A DNA stretch of 64,000 nt from Asterias rubens (taxonomy: Eukaryota > Echinodermata > Asteroidea > Forcipulatida > Asteriidae): contig NC_047066.1 in assembly GCF_902459465.1 (NCBI RefSeq), positions 9,985,047 to 10,049,046 on the forward strand, given 5' to 3'. The notes beneath the pieces were generated by a model. It did no database searches. It saw only the letters and a program-made list of their open reading frames with translations, and had not been told where the DNA came from. The translations under genes were made by a program, and so were the position numbers. Within the stretch, counting starts at the first letter, position 1. Each line of letters starts with the position of its first letter. This document shows, piece after piece, positions 1 through 10,582 of the stretch.

Positions 1-586
1 ATACATGTAGACTCAGCAGTATTGAAGGTAAAGCTGGGGCTCTTTACTCATGAAATAAAACACTCATTATTCATTGACTTTGATGCTTGTTAGCATCAAA
101 CTAAAAACAAATTTAGAGATTTTTTTAACATATTGAATGAGATAGACACATATGACTCTTCTACTCCTAGAACTATGAGGTTAGTTCCACTATCACATGC
201 GATAGCGGAACATATCTCCAGTTTTGCTTTCACCAGCTGTAAAGGCATGAAAGGGATGAAAGGGATTAATCCATCAAGTATCTACATGTAGAGTATGACT
301 CTTCCACAAATGTTTAATGGTTTAATATGTTCACAAAACATATTTTTAAAGGATGAAGAAGTGCATTTAAAATTTGTTTGAGGCAGTTGTCGTCAGGCAT
401 AATGTAGTTCTGTCGGCTTAGTGCGACTTTAAATAAGGCCAATCATGTTTATTTAATTTATTTTATTTTATTTTATTCAACATCCAAACAGCGCAAGCGC
501 CAATACACAACGAATCACAGTAAAACGTAACAATAAAATTTAAAAATATCAGTCAGCTAGTGTTTATGTCTGAATCAGAAATATTG
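1..586. other. AT-rich DNA without a recognisable gene
   Basis: No ORF with protein-like composition and no RNA gene was seen. There is a TTTTA-type low-complexity run near 450-478. Confidence 0.4.
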
Positions 587-587
587 G

Positions 588-714
588 AAAAGTTTCCATA
601 TGGTGCCACCATTTTTTCATTCGATATTAAAAATTAAAGTATCTAATTTACCTCAACGAAATATCCCTTTTTGTAAAAATTTGTGAAAAAGTGGTGGTGC
701 CATACGGAAAGTTA
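588..714. repeat. Foldback (MITE-like) element, copy 1
   Basis: The arms near 590-622 and 684-714 are inverted copies built on AACTTTCCGTATGGCRCCAC followed by CACTTTTTCA. A second copy with the same arms and a similar spacer (TATCCCTTTTTGTAAA) lies at 32556-32688. Two unlinked copies with matching ends indicate a mobile non-autonomous element. Its superfamily is not determined. Confidence 0.7.
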
Positions 715-906
715 TCTGAAATTTTAAATAACCAATAATTCCAATGTCATTGACCATGGCGAATTGTGTTTTTTTAGTTAGTTTTACTCCAATGCAAACA
801 TGCTTTTAAATATTTTAAATTAAATTATAAAATTTGTTATAAACAATCAATTAATTTATGTTTCAATAGCCCAGTGGCGGCGGTTTGTGCAGTAAAGACA
901 TGTCAA

Positions 907-1185
907 GGCCCAATTTCATAGAGCTGCTAAGCACAAAAATTTGCTTAGCATGAAATTTTTACCTTCATAATCATAAAAACAGGATTACCAACCAAATTTT
1001 TTACGGGATTTTTAGGATTATAATTAAACAACAGCTGAATACCTGTAGCAAGCAAGCAATAGGCCTATGCTATGCAACAAATGCAAATAATTGTTGCTGT
1101 TTGTATCAAGGAAGAAATTTCCTGCTAAGCAAATTTTTGTGCTAAGCACCTCTAGTCTACGTACGACTACGAGTATGAAATTGGG
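907..1185. repeat. Inverted-repeat element of the GCCCAATTTCATA family
   Basis: It starts GCCCAATTTCATAGAGCTGC and ends with the inverse (TATGAAATTGGGC), with TGCTTAGCA-type subterminal repeats inside. Related copies or fragments occur at 7545-8205, 38759-38947, 46263-46456, 58735-58805, 62688-62850 and 63902-64000. Confidence 0.65.
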
Positions 1186-1546
1186 CAAAGCACTGGCATA
1201 TGACTGGGTGGGAGCTCAATCACAACAACTTACAAGAAGGGGGGCAAGAACTTGAAGAAGATAGATGGCAATCGAAATCGGATACTGCATTTTTTTAGAT
1301 TTGTTAACGTTCCTTCCGTCCTCTCCTTGATCAGTTAGGAATGTGAACACATGAATTGAAAAGATTGAGGCAAGAAAGATCAGACCACTCCACTTTGTCT
1401 GTGAGTGTGAAAACGGAACTAAACTAACAATTTGAGTTGACAAAATGAAGTAATACAAAAATTAATAATAAGTAATTTCATGAAAAGCAAGGCGACGTTT
1501 AACTGGTTTTACAGCTTGGTTGTGCACCTTTTAACTGTACACTTAC

Positions 1547-1679
1547 TTGCAGGTCTGTTACTCTTTTTCTTCTCCTCTGGATTGCCATTATCATCGTTCA
1601 AGTTTGCCACGGAATTGGCATTTTCTTGATCGCTGCCCGTCGACTTGGCAGAAGACACCCGAGATCGTACATCCGCCAT
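1547..1679 (-). CDS. First coding exon of an unidentified gene (partial)
   Basis: The reverse strand has an ATG in a good context (AAAATGGCGG) opening 44 codons that start MADVRSRVSSAKSTG and end EEKKKSNRPA. A consensus donor (CAA|GTAAGT) follows, leaving phase 1. The peptide is hydrophilic with a Ser/Asn/Asp-rich middle and a lysine-rich end, as in the cytosolic N-terminus of many animal proteins. I do not recognise the family. Later exons would lie at lower coordinates, mostly outside the window. A possible next exon around 1216-1435 could not be joined with a convincing acceptor in the right phase. Confidence 0.5.
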
Positions 1680-2076
1680 TTTGTTTAGTTGTATTTTGAT
1701 AAAATTTCGCTGGTAACCAAAAACAATTTTGCCTTCATGTGTATACTTCTTTATGACTTCATAGACTTAACCTAGTAAACCACTGTTTCAGTGTTTTTAT
1801 TTTCAGAATATAGTTTCATTTGATAAACATAAAATAAAATTTAAGATGCATATTGCAGCAGCAAAATCTATTAAATAGTTGTATAAATACTAAAGTTACA
1901 AATAACACCCGATCAGTAGGCTGTAAATATATTTTACCATCAGGACCCCGCCCTTAAATGGAGCGAAAACAAATAAGTTGACTGCTACAAGTTTAACAAA
2001 TATTCTCTGGTGTTTTTTACAAGCGTGAGCGGTTACTTTTATTTAAATACTATCAGATTCTCTTATCAGTATGACA

Positions 2077-2148
2077 TCCCATATGGTCTAGTGGTTAGGA
2101 TCCGTGGTTTTCACCCACGTGGCCCGGGTTCGATTCCCGGTGTGGGAA
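2077..2148 (+). tRNA. tRNA-Glu (anticodon TTC)
   Basis: This 72-nt cloverleaf has acceptor stem TCCCATA/TGTGGGA, A box TGGTCTAGTGGTTAGGA, anticodon stem CGTGG/CCACG with loop TTTTCAC (anticodon TTC at 2110-2112), and B box GGTTCGATTCC. The discriminator base is A and no intron is present. It closely matches the conserved animal nuclear tRNA-Glu. CCA is not encoded, as expected for a eukaryote. Confidence 0.96.
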
Positions 2149-2154
2149 GCCTTA

Positions 2155-2163
2155 TTTTTTTTT
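2155..2163 (+). terminator. RNA polymerase III terminator of tRNA-Glu
   Basis: A run of nine T begins 7 nt after the mature tRNA 3' end, the standard Pol III stop signal. This supports the tRNA being an active gene rather than a SINE head. Confidence 0.8.
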
Positions 2164-2289
2164 CTTGATGTTTATTTTTGTATTTTGCTATATATAATAG
2201 GTTTGAGAAAATTATTTGTGTCTTCGGTGCTTGTTGTCGTTTTCTCTTGGTTGGAGTTCACTCTTTTCAAAAAATGTAATGTAGAGTAG

Positions 2290-5200
2290 GAATTTGAGAG
2301 GCCTATAGCCACCGTCTTCCCTTCAGCTCCATATTGATTCTAAATAATAGTCCAGCCTTCTTCTGGCTATTGTGGTGGCAGCAGACATTTTTTTACCACC
2401 AAGATTTCACAATTATTGTTGGATATCACAACGACTTTTTCCTACACCGTAGGCCTACTTGCAATAAAGTGTGATTATTGTTGCATTTTTTTTAAACTCA
2501 TATTAAAACAAAATTACATATATATAATATATATGCCTCTGGTTTAGCCTTGGTGTTCCTTCCAAAGTTTCCATTGACTAATATTGTTTCAATGGAAGTG
2601 CCCTTTGAAAAATAAAAACGGACTTGCCCTTTCAAAGGTAAAATTTCAGACCTGATAAAACATACCCTTTACTGTGTTCAATATGTAATTTTACCGGTTA
2701 CACGTATGGGTCATATTATCGTTTTTGCTCGGCTCAATATACACTCGTCAACGTCCCCAAGAGTAAATCCCCCATCCCCCTACATCTTAAAGATTTGACA
2801 AGCCTGACGAGTTGATCCCCTTGGCCCTCTTGCGGCGGAGTCGTCAATTATGAGTAGGCAACTTTGGCGCCTCTTCTACACAGGAAGGAAACAGCTTTCA
2901 CTTTTTTTTTTCTTTTCTTTTTTTGACGCGGTTGTATGGGAACTCCAAACGAAGGGCATTACGATAGTGCCTTAAAATAGTACAACAGGAAATTCCAAGG
3001 TCAAAATGTGCAAGATGATTTGTTTGGCTATTATAATTCAAACATATAGCTATACAAGTATAAGAGATTTACGCTGATGCTGCCGCAAACATCACCGATA
3101 TTACTCTTCACCATGTTAGTTTAAAATCCTACTGTATTAAATTTTATAACTTATAAATGCCTGTTGTATAAGGGCATGTTTTAAACTTTGTTAAAAGGCT
3201 GTTTCGTAATCAATTCAATCCAGATTATAACAATTAATCTTGGCAGTATAAAAACACCACTCTATCTACATAATGGTTGTCAAAGAACCTGCACGGCCAC
3301 AACACAACTCGTACGTGTATGCATGGAGGTAGAATGTGGGACCTCCATGGTTTACGTGATCACACAGTGTCATTGGGTGGTGCGCGCAATTTAATGTTTG
3401 CCAAATACCGGTATGGTTTTATGATGTACTGGTTAATTGTTTAAAGGCAGGTGTGTCCCTATTGGTGTAACGGGAAACTAACTGCTTAAGTGAGTTTGAA
3501 TGGTTTGATCATTTTTATCGGTTGTACAGCTTCACCCTAATTACTATGCACACTTATCCGTGCGGATGACGGGTTACGCGCATGCGCAATCGCAATGCCA
3601 AACCTCACGTTGCATGCAGTGGGTATGTGTGAGGCTTCGCATCATGAATACAAGGGTGTATCGTTTTGAACTCTTCAACTCAGTGCATCTTTCTCATTTA
3701 TCTTTGCGCAGAGGCGATATCGTAACCAATGAGGTTTATCCGAGGTGCGATTATTGCTAGTTGAAAACTTATCCCAATACCCCGCAATGACGACGTGAAA
3801 TATCGTCGGCAGATGCAATTTTTGATGGTCTCTACGGAGACCCAATTAACAAAAGCTAAAAATAGAATAGGGGCCTAGTAAATAAGGGAACTGAAATTCC
3901 TGATAGAAAAACATCTGACCTCACTCCACATGAATAAGCCCAGTCAAAGGACAGGTGAAAACTCTGAGGGGTTGTTATAATATCAAATAATCAACACTAT
4001 GAGAGTGGCATACTTACAATAATAGTGGGGACTCAAGTAATGCACATTCGTAAATATTTTCCCAGCTTCACTGAGCTGATGGGTGTGTTATTTATAACTT
4101 AGCATCAGAAACAAATTAAATCATAAAGGTAGGATAAAATTGAGGACCACTCTAAATACATTCGTTTGTTTACATTCAACAATTATGTATCAATATTTAA
4201 TCATAATGGGGTATATGGTTGCATGGAATCCCGAGTCACCAAAATGAAGAGGGATGTGCTCAACGTTAAATACCGTTTCAAAAAAAACCCATCAACAACT
4301 ATTTTCTGCCACTCCGAGGCCTGATACATGCCTCCATTCACATACCAGTTACACTTTTCTTGCCAGTGCCACTTAAAAAAAGTCTAGTAGAAATTCAAAT
4401 TGAGCAGAGGTGCTCTCAAAGGGGCAGATTGTTGGCTTCAAAAAAAATTGCTGTTTGGAATACGTCTTATCCTTTTTTATACAATGATCTAATATGAAAT
4501 TGCCTGTGGAAATACAACCAGCAGAACGTTTTCCTTGCCTTATTTTACAAAGTCATGCAACTGCGGTTTTGTGTCAAAAAGAGGAAAGGGCCACGCTTAG
4601 TGCCACAATCAAGAAACCAAATATGATGAAATCAGGTGATCAGCTGAAAATTTGCACAACATTTATTACAAGAACACAGTCTAAGGCCTATTTAACCAAA
4701 GTCCCAGAGGAAACTGTTGTGTGATTGTATGCCATTTAAAACAAAAATCTACTTTTAATTTGAATAGTCAAAACACTCCATTATTTACAATTCTCTTTAT
4801 TTCCTTAAAGATAAGAACTTTAAATAAACAAGAAGTGAACATCCCCAAACTTACATATACAAGAAAGCGGCGAATTAAAAGACAAAAACAAGAAAAGGAC
4901 AAGAGAAAGAAACAACAAAAATACACCGGATATTAGAAAGTGAAATATTGATATGTTTTTTTATTGGAAAATACAACTCATTTATAATAATTTTATCAAG
5001 GATGATTTAATTTAATTTCCTCTTCCTCAATTTCATCAAAATAAAGGTTATACAGTACATTTCACTTCAATAACAGCTCTATGTTTCTCAAGTTAGGGTG
5101 GATGGTTAGGTATTTTGTTGAAGGTAAATAAACAAAAAATCAATCTAAAAAGGCTCCAACTATAAAACATGCCTGCTTCATTTAAAACAAAGTTCATCAG

Positions 5201-5975
5201 CTCAATTTAAAAACATAAAATAGCAAAAACTACTTGCTGGAATAAAATATTATAATGCATTAATTAAACTAATATACCAAACTGAAAATATACATGCAGT
5301 GTTACATAAAGCCAACTCATATAGCAAATAAGAAAACAATATTATAAATCATACAAAAATTCAAATGTTATGGCTTTAGTTTTCCTGCAAAATTGGTTCT
5401 CCATGTGCCCTTCAGTCACAAAGAAAAGGGCCTGGCCAGTCAGACATGACGACTTTCAAGGCCCATCAAGTGTAGTTTACATGTGTACATTAGACCACTT
5501 AATCTTTAACCTTCTCTTTGCATTCTTGCGTATTACAATGTGGTATCTCCTCAACATAAAGGTCATTACTAAACAATCAATAGTTATCATGCAAACAAAA
5601 ATACTTTTAAAGCTAAAAGAGACAGGCCAAAGGTACAGCGTTAGATTTTTCCAAAGAGTACATTCACATGTTGTCCTTCTCATTGTTTTTAAAAGAAACG
5701 TCTCACACAAAACAAACCTGTGAAAAATCAACAGCTTAGTTTCTCAAATGGAAGGCTGAAAAATCAACCTATAGTGGTATTGTTGAGTCTACATGCTAGG
5801 CCAAATTAAAAAAATAAACAAATTTCTTGCCCCTCCCACTTCCTTTTTCATGCTTGCATAATTTGTGTGTTTTTATACCAGCAGGACAGCTACAAATTAA
5901 ACATGGTCTTAAAAGATGCCTAGAATTTGGCTTCAAAGTTTAAGTACAGTTGTAGAATAACAATTCCCAGAGTAC
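2290..5975. other. Intergenic DNA, no gene seen
   Basis: Short ORFs only, none protein-like. A fragment of the 'GGCACCAAGGC...GGAATTTCATCATTG' interspersed repeat family sits near 2525-2660. The stretch 4900-5970 is AT-rich and could hold distal 3' UTR of the minus-strand PHETA gene, but I could not show this. Confidence 0.4.
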
Positions 5976-6361
5976 TTAAAGGCAGTGGACACTATTGGTA
6001 ATTGTCAAAGACTCGCCTTCATAGTTGGTGTATCTCAACATATGCATAATATAACAAACCTGTGAAAATTTGAGCTCAATCGGTCATCGAACTTGCGAGA
6101 TAATAATGAAAGAAAAAAACACCAATGTCACAGGAAGTTGTGTTCGTTAAGATCGTTGATTTCGAGACCTCAAGTTCTAAATCTGAGGTCTCAAAATCAA
6201 ATTTGTGGAAAATTACTTCTTTCTCAAAAACTATGGCACTTCAGAGGGAGCCGTTTCTTACAATGTTTATAATATCAACCTCTCCCCATTACTCATCACC
6301 AAGAAAGGTTTTATGCTAAAATGTATTTTGAGTAATTACCAATAGTGTCCACTGCCTTTAA
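5976..6361. mobile_element. TTAA-flanked MITE (family A)
   Basis: TTAA + AGGCAGTGGACACTATTGG opens the element, and the exact inverse + TTAA closes it. The interior carries the family hallmarks: an internal palindrome around TTTCGAGACCTCA and the conserved segment GAGGGAGCCGTTTCT. It has no coding capacity. Confidence 0.85.
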
Positions 6362-6489
6362 AAACTTGCATCAAGTTAAGACCAAAACCTTAGCACCATT
6401 TGGTGTACAATTTGTTGTTTTTTTTCTTTCTGAAATGTCCCCTTTAAAAAAAGGAAATGACTGACAGGCCCATCAGGATGAAAGTCCTT

Positions 6490-6725
6490 CTCTTACTTTT
6501 TTTCACACGTTTCACCGTGTCATGACATGTGTTTAAAATAAATCTGTAATTCTCGTTAACGAGAATTTATATTGTTTTGCTGTTTTCTCAAAAAGTAAAG
6601 CATTTCATGGAATAATATTTCAAGAGAAGTCTTTCACCATTGCCTTCTGTAAACCCTGCAAGTTTTTTGTAAATCTGTGAACTTTTTTTTATTTTTTCTG
6701 AACCGAAAGGGTCCAATGGCTTTAA
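6490..6725. mobile_element. TTAA MITE family B, left-truncated
   Basis: It shares with 26320-26697 the interior TCACCGTGTCATGAC, the short palindrome TCTCG...CGAGAATT, and the right end GTCCAATGGCT + TTAA. The left terminus is missing. Confidence 0.65.
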
Positions 6726-6889
6726 GAACAATTAATAACACACATAACAAATTATCAAAAAAGTTATTGGAACATTTTAGAAAGATGGCAGTAGTAGTAA
6801 AGCAGTGTCACTATTTTCACTAAAAGGTACCCAATTACTAACTATAGAGGAAGATTTCTACCTCAATGATCTTTACTATCAAGTCAGTA

Positions 6890-7100
6890 AGCCTATGACG
6901 TGTAACGGCAGAGCACTCATGTGCAATGCGCTCAAGTTCTGGTGTTTTTCATCAGCAGAGTGTGGGTTCGAGTACCGGTCATGGCACTTGTGTCTTTCTA
7001 GGGTAGACACTTAAACCATAACTGCTTCGTCATTCGGGTGGGACGCTAAGCCCTAGGTCCCATCACCTGTGTGTTGTATAATGTATGTAACAGAGCACAC
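6890..7100 (+). mobile_element. tRNA-derived SINE-like repeat
   Basis: It contains a B-box-like GGGTTCGAGTACC after 'CTCAAGTTCTGGTGTTTTTC', then a conserved tail with GGGTGGGACGCTAAGCCC and TTGTATAATG. The same module order appears at 24340-24480, and the head recurs at 24485-24600 and 49410-49880. Confidence 0.5.
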
Positions 7101-7544
7101 TACACTTAATCATAAACAGAGGGGGGGTTCACCACAGTGTTTCTGGCAGTGGCTGCCGAGTGCGCTGCTGCACCTTGCAAAAAAAAAAGATAAGATACAT
7201 AAACGGGTACAGAATTGTGCTTTTCTGTGTTGAAGCGCCATGTTAAAATAGTAAGATTTCACTATCATTATTATTAATAAACTAAAAGAAATGTCATCAA
7301 TTTTAGAATTGTCTGAGACTAAGGTGTTGATTAGGCCATCATACATGCACAATACATGTATGTAGTGCTGATTGTGAAATTCTGAAAAGTGCAAGAGGGC
7401 ATACATGTACCATTTAGCATGAGCATGAGTAATCCTATTTCACCCAATAAAAGCGCCAAACACCTGCCAAAAAGGGAGAGACAGGTGTCAGGTTGCCTTA
7501 GTTTGTGCCTGATGTGTGCATGTACATGTAGTTGATTGTGTCAA

Positions 7545-8205
7545 GCCCAATTTCATAGAGCTGCTTTTTAAACATAACGGGTTGCTCAGCACAACAAAGT
7601 TATGCTTACCAATACCAGAATAAGGTTACCAGCCAAACTGCCATATCACATGTACAAATGGTGACGGGTATCCTGATCATTTCTGTTCAGCAACAAAATT
7701 ATTTTCTGCCTGTACAGCAGCTCCAACTATTAAATAGGGCCAGTTTTTCATAGGATTGCTAACTCTACATCGTCAGTGACACATTATTGTGAACAGCGTT
7801 TAACTACAATTTCATTGGCACTCTTCTTCTTTAACAATTCATGTTCACAGCTTAGCACATCTGTTGTCTGTGAGTCACATTGCTCAGTCGCTGTGAAAAG
7901 AGCTGTGTCATGACCACGGTTGCACCGCTTAACAAACCAAGCGTCAATAAAGAAGCCTGGGAATATTGCCCTTTGGGAAACGGGGGCCCAAATGCACCTC
8001 GGACAGCTTTCTACAAGTGTTAAGTTTGCCACCAAGAACAAAATTTACAATGTAATGCCCGGTAATGCCCCTGCTTTTGCTCGAAAGAATTCTAATGTGC
8101 CATGAGACATGTATGTTAGTCAGGCTGGTAACGCTATTCTGTTAAGCATTATAACTATTGTGCCTGGGTACTTTTTGTGCTTTAAGCAGCTCTATGAACT
8201 TTTGC
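7545..8205. repeat. Composite of GCCCAATTTCATA-family fragments
   Basis: It begins GCCCAATTTCATAGAGCTGC (7545) and ends with inverted AAGCAGCTCTATGAAC (about 8185-8200). The interior is longer than in other copies and includes 'GCTTACCAATACCAG' segments. It is probably two copies or one interrupted copy. No gene was seen here. Confidence 0.45.
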
Positions 8206-8529
8206 CCAGACAGTAGGATCAAAGTACATTACATGTAGGCCCATACAATGCAAAAACAAGTAGAGGAGCATAGGCCTGGTCCACTTGGTAAACCTAGTCC
8301 ATGAATTGCCCCTGGTCTTTGGATGGCATCGGTACATCTTCAAAACTTTCCCATATAATTTAAGATTTTGTAATGAAATTGTCCTTTGCAAAATGAAAAT
8401 TAATGGCCTTGCCCTCTCAACGATGAAAGTCCAGGAATGCTAATTTCTCTATTCATTTAATGCAATCTGTATGCAAACATTCCTGAAATTTCAAAAAAAT
8501 ATGAATATTTAAAAAGAAATTCATTATCT

Positions 8530-9630
8530 CTAAGATGATGATGATGATGATGATGTTCTTCGCTGCCTGTGCTCATTAATTTTCTGCACAATCAGCATTC
8601 CAAACTCAGCGTGCATCTCCGAGAATGATCGTACATCATGATCATGAAATAGAGCCTGTCCCGACTTTGGGATTGGCCCGCCTTGCCCAAGTTGTCCCTT
8701 ATTGAAGAATCGGGCTCTGGTGGTTCCGCTACGTGGCATCATCCTTGGAGATGTCGATATATTTTCATAGAAGACCGATCTAGCGATGCGTCCAGAACCT
8801 GGGGCAGTAGCAGAGTTGGGATTCGAGGGAGGCTTTCGCAAGTTTTGAGAAACACTAATGTCCGACTGTAATATACTGGGTTCGTGGCCATTGTTGACGC
8901 CCCCACCATTGATGTTCTCCACAAAGAATTGAGGTGCCGTAGAAGACTGGATGCCATTCCCTTTGTCAGTACCTTTTTGGCTATTGGAAGAAACAAGCGG
9001 ATCCCAGATGTCATAAGACGGGTTGCTGTACTGCGCTGCAGGCACCGAGTTGCGCTGGAAGGCATCTTGTCGTGGTGCTCCGTGGTGCGATAGGGACTCT
9101 GTTTTCGCTTTATCGTACATGCCCATCTTAACGGGGTATTCAGCCATGTCTTCCAGGCAGTGGTCATCCGAATGACCTGTTGTGACATAGGAATAGCGCC
9201 CCGGACGCATTTGTCCATCTCCGTGTGAGTCATGGGTAAGTTCATCAAGCTGTCGTTGAAGCTCGTCAACCATCGCCTTCATGTAGTCGTAGCTAGAACA
9301 CGACAGCGCTCGCATCCAAGACTCCATGTCGTCCTGGCTGTACGCCGACAGAATGTACGTCCTCGCTCCATCGCCGGGGAACGAAATCTGGAATGTAAAC
9401 TGGCTGTCCTCACTGTCTGCCAGTTCCACACGACATCCCTCTAGAATTATAACTCCCACAGGGTCTCGATCGCCCTTCTTTTCCAAGTAGAACAGAAGAT
9501 TTCCCTTCAGAACGAACCATCTCCTCTGATACCCTCTGTTTATTTCACCGCGCTTCGCCAAGATCCCCTCCTTGTCGATGGGCGAGTTGCACGAGGCAAA
9601 GTAAGCTACATTACGCTCATTCAACTTCAT
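8530..9630 (-). CDS. PHETA1: Sesquipedalian-like PH-domain protein (PHETA/FAM109 family)
   Basis: Single-exon reading frame of 366 codons. I start at the ATG at 9630 because family members begin MKLNER; an in-frame ATG 13 codons upstream looks like 5' UTR. Residues about 17-113 form a pleckstrin homology domain (QRRWFVLKGNLLFY near the start, MESWMRAL helix at the end), followed by a short helix (MVDELQRQLDEL). A low-complexity Ser/Asn-rich linker leads to a C-terminal F&H motif, F336-xxx-H340-xxx-G344. In this family that motif binds the OCRL/INPP5B ASH-RhoGAP domain and directs endosome-to-Golgi and recycling traffic. The frame ends in seven serines encoded by a trinucleotide repeat. Human proteins are shorter (about 250 aa); the extra length is in the linker. 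Vertebrates have two paralogues, so the symbol is for the family. Confidence 0.9.
   Translation of the reverse strand: MKLNERNVAYFASCNSPIDKEGILAKRGEINRGYQRRWFVLKGNLLFYLEKKGDRDPVGVIILEGCRVELADSEDSQFTFQISFPGDGARTYILSAYSQDDMESWMRALSCSSYDYMKAMVDELQRQLDELTHDSHGDGQMRPGRYSYVTTGHSDDHCLEDMAEYPVKMGMYDKAKTESLSHHGAPRQDAFQRNSVPAAQYSNPSYDIWDPLVSSNSQKGTDKGNGIQSSTAPQFFVENINGGGVNNGHEPSILQSDISVSQNLRKPPSNPNSATAPGSGRIARSVFYENISTSPRMMPRSGTTRARFFNKGQLGQGGPIPKSGQALFHDHDVRSFSEMHAEFGMLIVQKINEHRQRRTSSSSSSS
8535..8555. repeat. (ATG)7 microsatellite coding for the polyserine tail
   Basis: Seven exact ATG triplets on the plus strand read as TCA serine codons at the very end of the PHETA-like frame, just before the TAG stop. 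Confidence 0.85.
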
Positions 9631-9669
9631 CTTGTTGGAAGTTTTTATTAGAGTCGAAGTTGCGAACAC

Positions 9670-10580
9670 ACAAAAACTTCAGTATGACAGCACAGAAACA
9701 GCAACGAGTGCTCTCCCCATGATAACCATGTGATAACTAAGTTCATCCGGCCTGCTGCATGTAAAGTAGAGTCCTTGAAATTCACTTCGATCACGGATAG
9801 TGTGTTATGCAATCATAGGAAGCAAGTAGTAAAATGTTCCCCGCCTGCTGCCTGTGCGCAGTACGCACTGCTGATGTCCAAAAATAATTTTACTCCGTGT
9901 TGGCCAAGCAAAAGTGCACCGGCGTTTCCGCAGCGACAGTGACACCCCTTAATTAACAGGGGTTGGCCCATGAATCACCATTTTTTCGATGTAACCGGTA
10001 TCTAGACACGTTCTGGATGTGCTCATCTGTGACAGTTGTGCCAAGCTTGCTAGAGCGGAGAGTCGTGAAGAAGGAGGCGTTCTTCTCCACAAATCGTACA
10101 TACGTACGTACACATCTTGAAAGCATTGGTAATCAATCACATTGCCGCGCGCTGCCACTGATGTTCCGACTGGTACCCGTGGCTCTTTGTAGAAGGGATG
10201 GAGTTAAAGTACGGCCGTATATTAAAGGGGTGGCTGGTGGTACAATAATACACAAAATAAGAACAGTTAAACTTCTTGATTGATGTATATTTATCGAGGA
10301 CGAACAACTTCAGTAAAAACTAGACATAAGAATTTGTTTGATAACAAATTCGAGGTGTTCGGATTTCTGGCCTGAATTAACGAGCCATCACTTTTTAAGT
10401 TTAGTTGACTGGGGAGATAGTGAGCTATGCTGTGTGTTATTGTGAAAACAAAGTGAATAGCTATTAAATAACCTTTTTTCTAAGCGTTTTTTAGAACTTC
10501 CAGTTTAGACAGGTGAAAAGGTCAATACAAGGTCATCAACATATTCTTTTTTGTGACATTAATAAAATACACAATTTTGA
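9670..10580. other. Upstream region of the PHETA-like gene, no gene seen
   Basis: This should contain the promoter and 5' UTR of the minus-strand PH-domain gene. No TATA box or convincing upstream exon was identified. Confidence 0.35.
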
Positions 10581-10582
10581 AT

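Noticed and set aside
1216-1435. Possible second exon of the left-edge gene, with a hydrophobic segment
   Set aside because: The well-formed acceptor (CACACTCACAG) puts exon 1 into a frame with an early stop; only a weak acceptor (TTTAG) keeps it open.
8739-9269. 176-codon same-strand ORF in another frame
   Set aside because: Shadow of the PHETA-like coding sequence.
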